In this document: positions 43,445-53,058 of the stretch, one piece after another
Position numbering within the stretch: the first letter of the stretch is position 1
How the letters are laid out: each line of letters starts with the position of its first letter
DNA from: Caulobacter sp.
GTDB lineage: Bacteria; Pseudomonadota; Alphaproteobacteria; Caulobacterales; Caulobacteraceae
NCBI GenBank assembly: GCA_017745235.1
Contig: JAGHZU010000001.1
Span: forward strand, 124,001-188,000
DNA: 64,000 bases
Reading direction: 5' to 3'
The notes under the pieces: generated by a model
Database searches by the model: none
What the model was told of the DNA's origin: nothing
The model's input: only the letters and a program-made list of their open reading frames with translations
Translations under genes and position numbers: made by a program

Positions 43445-44749
43445 ATGGGTTGGTTGCGGCACGGCAAGACGCTGTACGTCCAGGTGCTGGCGGGCATCGC
43501 CCTGGGCATATTGGTGGGCGCGCTGTGGCCGGACGTGGGGGTGGCGCTGAAGCCCCTGGGCGACGCGTTCATCAAGCTGGTCAAGCTGGTGATCGCGCCG
43601 GTGATCTTCCTGACGGTGGCCGGCGGCATCGCCCACATGGGCGACATCAAGGCGTTCGGCCGGGTGGGGGTGAAGGCCCTGGTCTATTTCGAGGTGGTCT
43701 CGACCCTGGCCCTGGCGACCGGCCTGGTGGTGGCGATGATCCTGCGCCCTGGCCACGGCTTCAACATCGATCCCGCGACGCTGGATCCCAAGATCGCCGC
43801 CGGCTACCTGGACAAGGCCCATCACGCCGAGGGGCTGGTCCCCTACCTGCTGCACCTGATTCCCGAGACGTTCTTCGGCGCGTTCGCCGACGGCAACCTG
43901 CTGCAGGTCCTGGTGATCGCCGTGCTGACCGGTTTCGCCTGCACCCGACTGGGCCCGTTCGGCGACCGCGCGGCGGCGGCGATGAGCGACCTGGCCAAGC
44001 TGTTCTTCGGCATCATCCACGTGGTCGTGCGCCTGGCGCCGCTGGGCGCGTTCGGGGCCATGGGCTTCACGATCGGCAAGTACGGCCTGGCCAGCCTGCT
44101 CCAGCTGGGCGCGCTGGTGGGAACCTTCTACCTGACGTCCATCCTCTTCGTGCTGGTGGTGCTGGGGACGATCGCCCATTTCAGCGGCTTCTCGATCCTG
44201 AAGTACCTGGCCTACATCCGCGAGGAGCTGCTGATCGTGCTGGGCACCAGCTCGTCGGAAAGCGCCCTGCCCCAGATCATGGAGAAGCTGGAGCGGCTGG
44301 GCGCGAAGCGGTCGGTGGTCGGCCTGGTGATCCCCACCGGCTACAGCTTCAACCTGGACGGCACCAACATCTACATGACCCTGGCCACCCTGTTCCTGGC
44401 CCAGGCGACCAACACCCACCTGACGCCCATGCACCTGGCCACCATCCTGGGCGTGGCCATGCTGACTTCGAAGGGGGCCAGCGGCGTGACGGGGGCTGGC
44501 TTCATCACCCTGGCCGCCACCCTGGCCGTGGTGCCCGACATCCCGATCGCCGCCCTGGCGGTGCTGGTCGGGGTCGACCGGTTCATGAGCGAATGCCGCG
44601 CCCTGACCAACATCGTCGGCAACGGCGTTGCGACCCTGGTCGTCGCCGGCTGGGAAGGCGCGCTGGATCGCGACCGATTGTCGCGGGAGCTGGACCGTGG
44701 TCCCAACGCCCCGCCCCTTGATGTTGTTGAGGATATTTCCGCAGCCTGA
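43445..44749 (+). CDS. dctA: C4-dicarboxylate/H+ symporter
   Basis: A 434-residue transporter of the DAACS (SLC1-like) family that imports succinate, fumarate and malate. Conserved blocks include [45 protein letters not shown], the serine-rich re-entrant loop [18 protein letters not shown], and [17 protein letters not shown] followed by [20 protein letters not shown]. These are the substrate and cation sites. ATG 43445 is preceded by GAGGAAGCCG and gives the usual length; the frame is open to 43397. It lies directly beyond tRNA-Arg on the host side. Confidence 0.96.
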   Translation: MGWLRHGKTLYVQVLAGIALGILVGALWPDVGVALKPLGDAFIKLVKLVIAPVIFLTVAGGIAHMGDIKAFGRVGVKALVYFEVVSTLALATGLVVAMILRPGHGFNIDPATLDPKIAAGYLDKAHHAEGLVPYLLHLIPETFFGAFADGNLLQVLVIAVLTGFACTRLGPFGDRAAAAMSDLAKLFFGIIHVVVRLAPLGAFGAMGFTIGKYGLASLLQLGALVGTFYLTSILFVLVVLGTIAHFSGFSILKYLAYIREELLIVLGTSSSESALPQIMEKLERLGAKRSVVGLVIPTGYSFNLDGTNIYMTLATLFLAQATNTHLTPMHLATILGVAMLTSKGASGVTGAGFITLAATLAVVPDIPIAALAVLVGVDRFMSECRALTNIVGNGVATLVVAGWEGALDRDRLSRELDRGPNAPPLDVVEDISAA

Positions 44750-44856
44750 AGCTTCACCAGGCTGTAGAGCCTTCGACAACCCTTAGTAAACAGAGACTTA
44801 ATCACACTCTACCTTGCCGCGACGCCTCTGGTTGCTTAGGGTCTGCCGTCGGGGAC

Positions 44857-46041
44857 GTGCGCGAGGACGTCGAAGTGTTGAACGCGGCCAACGCCGAATA
44901 CGCAAGCGGCGCGGATCATGCTGCGCTGGTCACCTTGGTCGAGACGATCGAGGCCCTGGCGGGGGTGAAGACCATCGAGGAAGTGGCCGCGGTCGTGCGC
45001 TCGGCCGCCCGCCGCATCTCCGGCGCCGACGGCGTGTGCTTCGTGCTGCGCGACGGGGACCTGTGCTGGTACCTGGACGAGGACGCCATCGGCCCGATGT
45101 GGAAGGGCCAGCGCTTCCCCATGACCGCCTGCATCTCGGGCTGGGCCATGCTGAACCGCCAGACGGTGGTGATCCCCGACATCTATCGCGACGACCGCAT
45201 TCCCCACGACGCCTACCGGCCCACCTTCGTGCAGAGCCTGGTGATGACGCCGGTGCGGCCCAACGATCCGATCGCGGCCCTGGGCGCCTACTGGGCCAAG
45301 CGGCACGTCCCGCCGCCCGACATCGTCACCAAGCTGGAGGTGGTGGCCCGCGCCACGGCCGCGGCGATCGAGAACGCCCACCTCTACCGCTCGCTGAACG
45401 AGGCGCTGGAGCGGCGCTCCTTCCTGCTGCGCGAGCTGGACCACCGGGTGAAGAACACCCTGGCCTCGGTGCAGTCGATCGCCCGCCAGACCCTGCGCAA
45501 CGCCCAGACGCCGGGCGACTTCGCGGACTCCTTCGAGTCGCGCCTGATGAGCCTGTCGCGGGCGCACGAGATGCTGACGCGCCGCGCCTGGGGCCGCACC
45601 GACCTGCTGGAGGTGATGGAGACCGCCCTGCAGCCGTTCGGCGGCGTAATGGACCCCCGCTTCACCGTGCGCGGTCCGGCCGTGACCGTCACCGCCGAGA
45701 CGGCGGTGGCCCTGCACATGACTGTGCACGAACTGATGGTCAACGCGGCCAAGTACGGAGCCCTGACCTCGGCCAACGGCCAGGTCACCGTGGTCTGGCG
45801 GATCGAACCCGTCGAGGGTAGGGCGTCCCTGGTGCTGGAATGGGTGGAGCGCGGCGGGCCGCCGGTGTTCGCGCCCACCCGCGAAGGTTTCGGAACACGC
45901 CTGCTGCGCCACGGCCTGGCGCGCGACCTGGGCGGGGCGGCCACCCTTGGCTTCCAGCCGGCCGGCCTGACCTATCATTTCTGCGCCCCCCTTTCCGATC
46001 GCATCACTCCCCAGAACATCCGGAGCGTCGCCGCGTCATGA
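44857..46041 (+). CDS. GAF-domain HWE histidine kinase
   Basis: A 394-residue soluble kinase. The GAF domain (~25-175) includes VCFVLRDGDLCWYLDEDAIGPMWKG and MTACISGWAMLN. The HWE dimerisation box LRELDHRVKNTLASVQSIARQTL has the phospho-His at 196. The ATPase part has HELMVNAAKYGALTS (N-box) and VFAPTREGFGTRLL. HWE kinases are abundant in Caulobacterales. GTG 44857 is the assumed start. Its stop overlaps the receiver gene (ATGA, 46038-46041), so the pair forms one signalling unit. Confidence 0.93.
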   Translation: MREDVEVLNAANAEYASGADHAALVTLVETIEALAGVKTIEEVAAVVRSAARRISGADGVCFVLRDGDLCWYLDEDAIGPMWKGQRFPMTACISGWAMLNRQTVVIPDIYRDDRIPHDAYRPTFVQSLVMTPVRPNDPIAALGAYWAKRHVPPPDIVTKLEVVARATAAAIENAHLYRSLNEALERRSFLLRELDHRVKNTLASVQSIARQTLRNAQTPGDFADSFESRLMSLSRAHEMLTRRAWGRTDLLEVMETALQPFGGVMDPRFTVRGPAVTVTAETAVALHMTVHELMVNAAKYGALTSANGQVTVVWRIEPVEGRASLVLEWVERGGPPVFAPTREGFGTRLLRHGLARDLGGAATLGFQPAGLTYHFCAPLSDRITPQNIRSVAAS

Positions 46042-46421
46042 CCACGCCCCATGGCCCCAATCCCCGCATCATGATCGTCGAGGACGAGGCCCTGGTGGCC
46101 CTGATGGTCGAGGACCTGCTGACCGATTTCGGCTGCCAGATCAGCGGCTCGTTCGGGGCCGTGGACGAGGCCCTGGACTGGCTGGCCAGCCCGCCCCCGG
46201 CCGCCACGCGGGTGGACGGGGCGGTGCTGGACGTCAACATCGGCGGCACCATGGTCTTCCCGGTGGCCGAGCGGCTGCGCGACGCGGGCATCCCCTTCGT
46301 GTTCGCCACCGGCTACGGATCGCTGCCCCGCGCCGGCTTCGAGGACGTGCCGGTCATCAACAAGCCGATCAACCCGGCCCTGCTGAAGAACGCCGTCGAC
46401 GCCTTCGCCAAGGCGGCGTGA
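46038..46421 (+). CDS. Single-domain response regulator
   Basis: A 127-residue receiver. IMIVEDEALVALMVEDLL gives the acidic pocket, AVLDVNIGG the phospho-Asp65, FATGYG the Thr position and INKPINP the Lys. The DVNIGG form is that of receivers paired with HWE kinases. It is coupled to the kinase upstream by a 4-base overlap. With no output domain, it may relay phosphate to a phosphotransferase or act by protein contact. Confidence 0.92.
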   Translation: MTTPHGPNPRIMIVEDEALVALMVEDLLTDFGCQISGSFGAVDEALDWLASPPPAATRVDGAVLDVNIGGTMVFPVAERLRDAGIPFVFATGYGSLPRAGFEDVPVINKPINPALLKNAVDAFAKAA

Positions 46422-46454
46422 CGCCGGCGGCCCGAGCGTTCGCCCGTCGTCCGT

Positions 46455-47153
46455 TCACGCCGGCGCGTGCAGCCGCCGGCCCGCCTCCACGGCCGCGGCG
46501 CGGCGCTCGCCCATGCCTCGGCCGTAGAAGGCCTGGATGCGTTCCAGCACCTTGGGCGGGGCGGTCTCGGGACGGCCCGCGTCAAAAGGCGGGGCGGGAG
46601 CGTATTCGACCGCCAGCTGGATGCCCTGGGCGGTCTCGGGCCCGGCGATCTCCGCCACGACGGTCAGGGCGAAGTCGATCCCCGCCGTCACCCCGCCGCC
46701 GGTGACCACATTGCCGTCGCGGACCACGCGGGACGGATCGGGGATCGCGCCCAGCAGGGCCAGCTGATCGCGCCAGGCCCAGTGGCAGGCCGCGCGCCTC
46801 CCCTCCAGCAATCCGGCCGCGCCCAGCACCAGCGAACCCGTGCACACCGAGGTGACGTAGCGGGCCATGCCGGCCAGGCGGCGGATCTGGGCCAGGAACG
46901 CCTCGTCGCCCATGGCCCGGGTCGTGCCGTAGCCGCCAGGGACGCACAACAGGTCGCACGCCTGGATCTGGTCCAGCCGCGCCACGTGCGAGAACACCAG
47001 GCCCTCGGCCTCGATCTCGCCGCCAGCCTGGCTGGCGATGACGACCTTGGCCCCCGGCAGGCGGCTGAGGATCTGGTGCGGACCGGTGAAGTCCAGATGG
47101 GTGACGTCGGGAAACAGAGCGAAGACAATGTGGAACGGCGCGGCTTGCGGCAT
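46455..47153 (-). CDS. DJ-1/PfpI-family protein (isonitrile hydratase-like)
   Basis: A 232-residue class I glutamine-amidotransferase-like protein. FALFPDVTHLDFTGPHQIL starts the fold. The nucleophile elbow is SVCTGSLVLGAAGLLEGRRAACHW, with Cys in the CTG motif and His nearby, and VVTGGGVTAGIDFAL follows. This pattern is that of isonitrile hydratase InhA-like proteins. ATG 47153 has GGAGG 7 bases upstream. It is divergent from a GlxA-like regulator that carries the same N-terminal fold, a common pairing in which the regulator controls the enzyme. Confidence 0.92.
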   Translation of the reverse strand: MPQAAPFHIVFALFPDVTHLDFTGPHQILSRLPGAKVVIASQAGGEIEAEGLVFSHVARLDQIQACDLLCVPGGYGTTRAMGDEAFLAQIRRLAGMARYVTSVCTGSLVLGAAGLLEGRRAACHWAWRDQLALLGAIPDPSRVVRDGNVVTGGGVTAGIDFALTVVAEIAGPETAQGIQLAVEYAPAPPFDAGRPETAPPKVLERIQAFYGRGMGERRAAAVEAGRRLHAPA

Positions 47154-47270
47154 GGGGGCGACCTCCGATTGACGCCGCAGCATCGCCCGCCTACCGTCTG
47201 TCAGAAATGACATAATTCCCTCGAATTCCGCCAACCCATCGTCCCGAGGCGAAAGGCGAAGACGCACGTC

Positions 47271-48218
47271 ATGACCCGCACGATCGGCTTCCTGATCTTC
47301 CCCGAGTTCCAGTTGCTGGATGCGGCCGGGCCGATCGCGGCGTTCGAGATCGCCGCCCGCATCGTTCCCGGCGCCTACCGTCTGCACGTGCTGGCCAAGG
47401 CCGGCGGCATGGTGGCCAGCTCGTCGGGCGTGGCCATGGGAGCGGCGGCGTTCGCCGAGGCTCCGCCGCTGGACACCCTGATCGTGTCGGGAGGCGAAGG
47501 CACGCGCTCCCCCGCCATCTGCCCCGACACCCTGGACTTCGTCCGCAACGCCGCCCGCGCCTGCCGCCGCACCGCCAGCGTCTGCTCGGGCAGCTACGTC
47601 CTGGCGGCCGCGGGCCTGCTGGACGGTCGCCGGGCCACCACCCACTGGCAGAGGTCGGCCGACTTCCAGCGGCGCTATCCGGCGGTGCGGCTGGAACCCG
47701 ATCGGATCTTCATCCAGGACGGCCCGTTCTGGAGCTCGGCGGGCATCACGGCGGGGGTCGACATGGCCCTGGCCATGATCGGCGCCGACCTGGGCGAGGC
47801 CGTGGCCAGGCGCACGGCGCAGCAGCTGGTGGTCTATCATCGCCGTCCGGGCGGACAGTCGCAGTTCTCGGCCCTGCTGGAGCTGAAGGGCGGACGGTTC
47901 GACTCCGTGCTGGCCTGGGCGCGAGAGAACCTGGCCCGGCCCCTGACCGTCGAGACCCTGGCCGAACGGGCGGCCATGAGCCCGCGCAACTTCGCCCGCC
48001 TGTTCGCCGCCGAGACGGGGACGACCCCGGCCAAGGCCGTCGAGCGCCTGCGGGTCGAGGCCGCGCGCGCCCTGCTCGACAGCCAGCCGCTGCAGGTCGA
48101 GGACGTGGCGCTGGAAACCGGCTTTGGCGATCCCGAGCGCATGCGCCGGGCGTTCATCCGCGCCTTCGGCCAGCCGCCACAGGCCTTGCGGCGCTCAGCC
48201 CGAGCAAGCGCGGCCTAG
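47271..48218 (+). CDS. GlxA-like AraC-family regulator with DJ-1 domain
   Basis: A 315-residue regulator. The N-terminal ~190 residues are a DJ-1/PfpI-like domain (IGFLIFPEFQLLDAAGPIAAFE, SVCSGSYVLAAAGLLDGRRATTHW), where Cys is kept. The C-terminal AraC domain has LTVETLAERAAMSPRNFARLF and VEDVALETGFGDPERMRRAFIRAFG. Such GATase1-AraC proteins sense small nitrogenous compounds. It is divergent from the DJ-1 enzyme at 46455-47153, which it probably regulates from the ~117-base gap. Confidence 0.94.
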   Translation: MTRTIGFLIFPEFQLLDAAGPIAAFEIAARIVPGAYRLHVLAKAGGMVASSSGVAMGAAAFAEAPPLDTLIVSGGEGTRSPAICPDTLDFVRNAARACRRTASVCSGSYVLAAAGLLDGRRATTHWQRSADFQRRYPAVRLEPDRIFIQDGPFWSSAGITAGVDMALAMIGADLGEAVARRTAQQLVVYHRRPGGQSQFSALLELKGGRFDSVLAWARENLARPLTVETLAERAAMSPRNFARLFAAETGTTPAKAVERLRVEAARALLDSQPLQVEDVALETGFGDPERMRRAFIRAFGQPPQALRRSARASAA

Positions 48219-48248
48219 GCGAGCCCCCCCTTTCCTGAGACGAGCAGG

Positions 48249-48827
48249 TCAGCTCGAAGTTCCGTTCCCCTGGGCCTCCGCCATCCGCGCCACCTGGGCC
48301 TTGAGGATCTCCAGGGCCTCGGCGTTGCAGCGAGCGATCTCCATCAGCTCCTGCTGGCGCAGGGAATCGAGCTTGTCGTGCAGGCGCATGATCTCCAGTT
48401 CGGCCCGCAGGTTGACCACGTAGTCGTGTTCGGCGCCCAGCCGGTCCTTCTTGGCCTGGCGGTTCTGGCTCATCATGATGATCGGCGCTTGCAGGGCCGC
48501 CACCGTCGAAAGGACCAGGTTGAGGAAGATGAAGGGATAGGGGTCGAAGGCCAGGTTCAGCGGCCTGAGGATCACGTTCACCGCCACCCACAGCAAGAGG
48601 CAGGCCGAGAAACCGCCGATGAACGCCCAGGAGCCGCCGACCGCGGCCACCTTGTCGGCCAGCCTGTCCCAGAAGCCCCGATCGTCGGTGATCAGCGCCG
48701 CGTTCAGCCCGGTGGGCGTCTCGTCGGCGATCAGGTCGATGACGCTGCGCTGGACGTCGTTGAGGGCCTGGTATGGCGTGGACAACAGCTCGCGCGACAG
48801 CTGGTCGAGGCGAAGATCGGCGTTCAT
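48249..48827 (-). CDS. DUF1003 membrane protein
   Basis: A 192-residue protein of the DUF1003 family. Two membrane segments lie in the middle (WAFIGGFSACLLLWVAVNVIL and PYPFIFLNLVLSTVAALQAPIIMMSQNRQ, the latter with the conserved IIMMSQNRQ-KDR motif). A coiled-coil-like C-terminus follows (LRAELEIMRLHDKLDSLRQQEL). Function unknown. It is convergent with the GlxA-like gene and divergent from the YegP-like gene. Confidence 0.9.
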   Translation of the reverse strand: MNADLRLDQLSRELLSTPYQALNDVQRSVIDLIADETPTGLNAALITDDRGFWDRLADKVAAVGGSWAFIGGFSACLLLWVAVNVILRPLNLAFDPYPFIFLNLVLSTVAALQAPIIMMSQNRQAKKDRLGAEHDYVVNLRAELEIMRLHDKLDSLRQQELMEIARCNAEALEILKAQVARMAEAQGNGTSS

Positions 48828-48996
48828 GGCGGTTCCGGAATCTGGCGACCCGCCGAGGATGGCCCTTGCCGAAGGAAGCGCAAGCGCCCAGTGCGGCCCG
48901 GGTTGCAGCCGCGTCGAGATTGACGCCTCGCGCGAGTGAGGCGAGGCTGTCGTGTCGGCTGGCCGACGTTCAAACCATCATGAAAGGCGTTCCCCC

Positions 48997-49179
48997 ATGG
49001 CCTACAAGTTCGTGATCTGGAAGGACAAGAAGGAAGAGTTCCGGGTGAAATTCGTCGCCTCCAACGGCGAGACGATGTTCACCACCGAAGGCTACAGCGC
49101 CAAGGCCTCGGCCAAGAACGCGATCGAGTCCTTCAAGAAGAACGGCCCTGACGCCGAAGTGGTGGACGAAACGGCCTGA
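48997..49179 (+). CDS. YegP/DUF1508-family small protein
   Basis: A 60-residue protein made of one DUF1508 unit. YKFVIWKDKKEEFRVKFVASNGETMFTTEGY and the helix SAKNAIESFKKNGPDAEV fit the family beta-beta-beta-alpha pattern. E. coli YegP has two such units. Family function is unproven. ATG 48997 is the first in-frame start before the domain. A strong hairpin (49187-49232) follows the stop. Confidence 0.88.
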   Translation: MAYKFVIWKDKKEEFRVKFVASNGETMFTTEGYSAKASAKNAIESFKKNGPDAEVVDETA

Positions 49180-49186
49180 CGCCGAT

Positions 49187-49232
49187 CCGGTCGTCATCCC
49201 GGCGGCGGCGCGCCGTCCGGGATGGCGACCGG
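49187..49232. repeat. REP-like palindrome / terminator hairpin
   Basis: CCGGTCGTCATCCCGG (49187-49202) pairs with CCGGGATGGCGACCGG (49217-49232) at 15 of 16 positions. It shares GTCATCCCGG with the palindrome at 56365-56396, so it is probably a dispersed repeat. It may terminate the YegP-like transcript. Confidence 0.6.
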
Positions 49233-49351
49233 ATTCGATACCGACGATCTCCCAAATGGACCGGCACGCCTTGACCTGGCCGCGCCGATCGTTCTCTGAT
49301 CACTGATAACCAATAATGACGCAGTTCAGCGAACCAGAGGGAGAAGAGGCG

Positions 49352-50161
49352 ATGACCGCCAGCGCGAACGGCCGCAAGACCGTGTTCATCACTGGCGCCG
49401 CCAGCGGCATCGGCCTGGCCAGCGCCAAGCGCTTCGCCGCCGAGGGCTGGTTCGTGGGCCTGTCCGACATCGATTCCCTCGGGCTGAAGGCGGCCCTGGC
49501 GGCCATCGGTCCCGAGAACGGCTCCGCCCACCGCCTGGACGTGCGCGACCGCTACGCCTGGACCGGCGTTCTGGCCGACTTCACCCGCCAGACGGGCGGG
49601 CGGCTGGACGTGCTGATCAACAACGCCGGCGTCGCCCGCTTCGGCCCGTTCGAGAGCCACGAGGACGCCGATATCGACCTGCAGCTGGACATCAACATCA
49701 AGGGCGTCATCAACGGCGCCCGCGCGGGCCTGCCCCATCTGAAAGCCACGCCTGGCTCGCGGCTGGTCAACATCTCCTCGTGCGCGGGGCTCTACGGCTC
49801 GCCCGGCCTGGCGGTCTATTCGGCCACCAAGTTCGCCGTGCGCGGCCTGTCGGAGGCGCTGGACGTCGAGTTCGCCCCGCAGGGCGTATCGGTGTCCTGC
49901 GTGATGCCGTGGTTCGTGGAGACGCCGATCCTCAACGCCAGCCAGCCGGGCAGTAACGCCAACATGTCGGACGTGCTCAAGGGCGGCGGCCTGCCGGTCT
50001 ATCCCGTGGAGGACGCAGCCGAAGTCGTCTGGCGCGCCGCCCACGGGAAGGACCTGCATTACTTCGTGGGCAAGCGGGCCAAGCAGATGCGCTTCGCCAG
50101 CAACCACATGCCCGGATCGCTTAGGAAGCAGCTCCGGTCGCGACAGCCGCTGACGACCTGA
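49352..50161 (+). CDS. SDR-family oxidoreductase
   Basis: A 269-residue classical SDR. It has VFITGAASGIGLASAKRFAAEGW (cofactor loop), LINNAGVARFG, the catalytic Ser in NISSCAGLYG, and YSATKFAVRG with Tyr/Lys. The following VMPWFVETPIL differs from the usual PG-x-V-xT segment. Substrate unknown. ATG 49352 has GGGAGAAGAGGC upstream; ATG 49316 is in frame but lacks this. The 3' end overlaps the convergent cell-wall hydrolase gene by 41 bases. Confidence 0.92.
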   Translation: MTASANGRKTVFITGAASGIGLASAKRFAAEGWFVGLSDIDSLGLKAALAAIGPENGSAHRLDVRDRYAWTGVLADFTRQTGGRLDVLINNAGVARFGPFESHEDADIDLQLDINIKGVINGARAGLPHLKATPGSRLVNISSCAGLYGSPGLAVYSATKFAVRGLSEALDVEFAPQGVSVSCVMPWFVETPILNASQPGSNANMSDVLKGGGLPVYPVEDAAEVVWRAAHGKDLHYFVGKRAKQMRFASNHMPGSLRKQLRSRQPLTT

Positions 50162-51233
50162 CCGCGTCGGCGGAAGCGCCGGTCGAGCTCTTGGTCGGGT
50201 GCAGGGCGGGGGCCGAGGCCGGTTCGGAGACCGGACCCAGCGGACCGCCCATGCCGCCCTGGACGGTGGCCGGCGACGGCGTCACCGTCAGGGCGCTGGC
50301 TACGCGCAGGGTCGGCGCGGCCGTCACCTCGCCCGAAACCGGCAGGCTGACCAGGGTCGCGCCCGGCAGCTCGTCGGCTGTCGAGGGACGGACCTTGCGG
50401 CTGAACGCGTCGGGCGAGCCGCTGGAGCCGCCGTAGCGATAGAAGACGTGCATGCCCACCTGGGCCACGCGCATCAGGCGCCCGCCCCAGCCCGGCGCGA
50501 CGCCGGTGGTGTGGAAATGGGTGGCCGAGCCGACCTCGCTCATCACCGCGCCGGACAGGGCCCTGGCGGCGACCTTCTGGGCCCGGTTCCAGGCGCCCGG
50601 CTCACGGCTCTTACGCATGGAGCCGTCGCAGGCGAAGCTGAACTGGCAGCCCGTGCGCGTGTAAGCGCCCTGGAACACCACGCCGCAGATCGACTTGGGG
50701 AACGAAGGGTGGCGCACGCGGTTCAGAACCACCTGAGCCACGGCGGCCTGGCCGCTGGGGGTCTCGCCCCGGGCCTCGTAATAGACGGCCTCGGAAAGGC
50801 ACTCGAGTTCTCGCGAGCTTTCCAGGGCGTTGGTCAGGCGGAACGGCGCGACGGCCGGATTGAAGGGACCCCCGAAGCTGGCCCGCAGCAGCGGCTGCGG
50901 ACGGCTGTCGCCCTGGCGGTTTTCCAGGCGTTCGGCCAGCAGGGCGGCCTGACGGTCGCGCTGGGCCGAGCCCGAGATGGTGTAGGGATCGTGACGACGG
51001 GCCACGGAAAGGGCTCCGGCGTCCATCCGCGACGCGGCCTGATACAGCGCCGCATCGGAGAAATCCCCGTCGGCGCCGTCGGCCAGGCGCGAAACTTGAG
51101 CGTGCTGACTGGCGGTCTGGGCCATGCCCCCCGCCATGTAGACGCCGCCAAGGGCCAGACCCGTGACGGATCCGACCAAAACGGCGCCGATCAGCGCGCG
51201 CGCGTCTGCGCACGTCTGCGACTTGATATTCAA
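50121..51233 (-). CDS. SleB-type cell-wall hydrolase
   Basis: A ~370-residue exported or membrane-anchored Hydrolase_2 protein. A hydrophobic N-terminal segment (LIGAVLVGSVTGLALGGVYMAGGMA) is an anchor or signal. The catalytic domain begins LECLSEAVYYEARGE, with the presumed catalytic Glu, then AVAQVVLNRVRHPSFPKSICGVVFQGA, FSFACDG and SEVGSATHFHTTGV. A Pro/Ser/Ala-rich tail of ~110 residues follows. It should cut peptidoglycan. TTG 51233 (AGGA 8 bases upstream) is chosen; TTG 51275 is also open. The tail end overlaps the SDR gene. Confidence 0.88.
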   Translation of the reverse strand: MNIKSQTCADARALIGAVLVGSVTGLALGGVYMAGGMAQTASQHAQVSRLADGADGDFSDAALYQAASRMDAGALSVARRHDPYTISGSAQRDRQAALLAERLENRQGDSRPQPLLRASFGGPFNPAVAPFRLTNALESSRELECLSEAVYYEARGETPSGQAAVAQVVLNRVRHPSFPKSICGVVFQGAYTRTGCQFSFACDGSMRKSREPGAWNRAQKVAARALSGAVMSEVGSATHFHTTGVAPGWGGRLMRVAQVGMHVFYRYGGSSGSPDAFSRKVRPSTADELPGATLVSLPVSGEVTAAPTLRVASALTVTPSPATVQGGMGGPLGPVSEPASAPALHPTKSSTGASADAVRSSAAVATGAAS

Positions 51234-51697
51234 AACTCGTGTCCTGCGCGGCGAGGGCGGACCGCCCCCCGACAAAAACGCCTCGTGGACTCCGGGAAAA
51301 GCACTATCGGAGCAGCCAGGAAGCGGAGGTTCGGCCGGTTCACGATGGTGGCCGAATTCCTACTTATGAGCCGCCTTATGACGCATCCGTGACCGACTCG
51401 CAACCCGGCGCGAGGTCGCACCTTCAATTTTGGTTCCATCCGCGCGAGACGTGATGGTTAACGCTTTGATTCCGGCGCAAAAACGCGACAGACGTGAAAA
51501 TCGGTCGCAGGTCGAATATTGATCCGGAAAGCGAGATTTCGCCTGACCCGTTCTCTGAGCGACCCCGGGTTTTCCCGGCTTTACTAGAGCGACCGGTGAA
51601 ATCTGTCCTTCAGGACATTGCGTCATCTCTAGGGCGGATTCCGCAGCCTTTGACGGCCAATGCCGTAGGGTTAACGCCAGCGATCGCCCAGCCGCTG
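51234..51697. other. Intergenic region without recognised feature
   Basis: About 460 bases between the leftward SleB-type gene and the leftward HAAS-type gene. It presumably holds the SleB promoter. I see no gene or strong repeat. Confidence 0.45.
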
Positions 51698-52705
51698 TCA
51701 GGCCCCGCCCGAGCCTGCCCCACGACGCCCCCGGGCCAGCCGCCACAGGTCGATCCCGACCTTGATCGCGAACACCGCCACGGCCACCCCGACGGCGATC
51801 TGGAAGCTGGTGTCGAGGGCGCGCTGAAGGCTGGCGGCGTCGGCCACACGGGGTTCCGCGAGCACCTGGATCAGCCGCCCCGACCGCCAGAACAGGGCCA
51901 CGAAGCCCAGGCCCGCCAGGTCGGTCACGAGGTCCAGCGCGGCCCTGGCCCGCACCCAGTCCGGGCGGACGACGCTGGTCAGGCTGGCCGCCAACTGGAC
52001 GCACGCCCAGGCCAGGATCGGCCAGCGCAGCTCCGTCCAGATCGGCGCTGGAGCCAGCACCAGCCCCTGGCGGACCTCGCCCACCATCCAGGGCGCAGTG
52101 ACCAGGCCCGACATCCACAGGATGAAGAGCACCAGGGCGATCGCTTCGAACAGGGCTTCCAGCCGGATCTTGAGCGGCGAACGCCTGTTCCCGCCCCAGC
52201 CGACATTCCAGCCCTCGCCGAGATGCGGCAGCTCCGACACCTTCCAGTCGACCGACCGGCCCAGCCGGATCCAGCCCCGCTCGATCGCCGCCCCGATCAC
52301 GGTCAGGCCGCCGATCAACCCCAGGCCCAGCGAAACGAACGCGTAGAACGCGCGCGGAACCACGTCGTAGGCGTCGCCGGTCTTCAGCGCCGCGATCCCC
52401 GCCGACAGCACCGCCACCACCGCCGCCAACCCCAGGGCCGCCTTCACCGCGAAGGCGTAGAACGGATAGAGCTCGGGCCCGATGAGCCCGCGGACCGGAC
52501 CGAAACGGCCCGCCACGGCGATCGGGTGGCCGAAGGCCTTGAGCAGCGCCTCGGTCTCGCCCCGGTCCAGCGTTCGGCCCAGTTCGGCTTCGCGCGCCTC
52601 GATACGGGTCAGCAGCACGTCGCGCAGCTCGGCGACGATGTCCTGGCGCTGATCCTTGGGCAGCAGGGCCGCGACGGCGGCCAGGTAGCGGTCGAGCAGG
52701 TCCAT
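51698..52705 (-). CDS. HAAS-domain membrane protein, PadR partner
   Basis: A 335-residue protein. The N-terminal helical domain MDLLDRYLAAVAALLPKDQRQDIVAELRDVL...EALLKAFGHPIAVAGRF is the HAAS type that binds PadR regulators. About six hydrophobic segments follow (ALGLAAVVAVLSAGIAAL, FVSLGLGLIGGLTVIGAA, IALVLFILWMSGLV and others). ATG 52705 has AAGGAGG upstream and lies 14 bases after the PadR-family stop, so the two form an operon. It probably senses envelope state and modulates PadR activity. The frame is open upstream but overlaps padR. Confidence 0.87.
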   Translation of the reverse strand: MDLLDRYLAAVAALLPKDQRQDIVAELRDVLLTRIEAREAELGRTLDRGETEALLKAFGHPIAVAGRFGPVRGLIGPELYPFYAFAVKAALGLAAVVAVLSAGIAALKTGDAYDVVPRAFYAFVSLGLGLIGGLTVIGAAIERGWIRLGRSVDWKVSELPHLGEGWNVGWGGNRRSPLKIRLEALFEAIALVLFILWMSGLVTAPWMVGEVRQGLVLAPAPIWTELRWPILAWACVQLAASLTSVVRPDWVRARAALDLVTDLAGLGFVALFWRSGRLIQVLAEPRVADAASLQRALDTSFQIAVGVAVAVFAIKVGIDLWRLARGRRGAGSGGA

Positions 52706-52719
52706 GGCGGGCCTCCTTT

Positions 52720-53058
52720 TCAGATCAGGTTCTGAAGGGTGTCGTTGATCGCCCGCCACTCGGCGGACAGGCGGGCCAGCACGGCCTCGCCCTCGGGCGA
52801 CAGGCGGTAGAAGCGCTTCTTGCGCTTGTCCTCCTCGCGCCACTCGCTGGTCAGGAGCCCTTGGCTCTCGAGCCGGCGCAGCATCGGATAGAGCGCGCCT
52901 TCGTCGATCTCCAGACCCACCTCGGCCAGAGCCTGGCGCAGGCCGTAGCCGTATCGCTCGACCTTCAGCTGGGCCAGGACGGCCAGGATCAACGTGCCGC
53001 GCCGCAACTCCTGGCGCAGGGTCTCGAACAGGTCGGCGTCGGCGGGCATGATGTGCAT
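52720..53058 (-). CDS. PadR-family transcriptional regulator
   Basis: A 112-residue PadR regulator. LRRGTLILAVLAQLKVERYGYGLRQAL is the first part of the winged helix, and EIDEGALYPMLRRLESQGLLTSEW, KRKKRFYRLSPEGEAVL complete it with the wing. Start MHIMPAD at 53058 is chosen because a -10-like TACACT ends 5 bases before the ATG, suggesting a leaderless message. ATG 53049 is the alternative. Palindromes at 53051-53063 and 53073-53085 overlap the promoter and are likely autoregulatory sites. Confidence 0.92.
   Translation of the reverse strand: MHIMPADADLFETLRQELRRGTLILAVLAQLKVERYGYGLRQALAEVGLEIDEGALYPMLRRLESQGLLTSEWREEDKRKKRFYRLSPEGEAVLARLSAEWRAINDTLQNLI

Noticed and set aside
43450..44721. 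A 423-residue plus-strand frame inside dctA
   Set aside because: The overlapping frame carries all DctA motifs; this one is Gly/Arg/Pro-rich shadow sequence.
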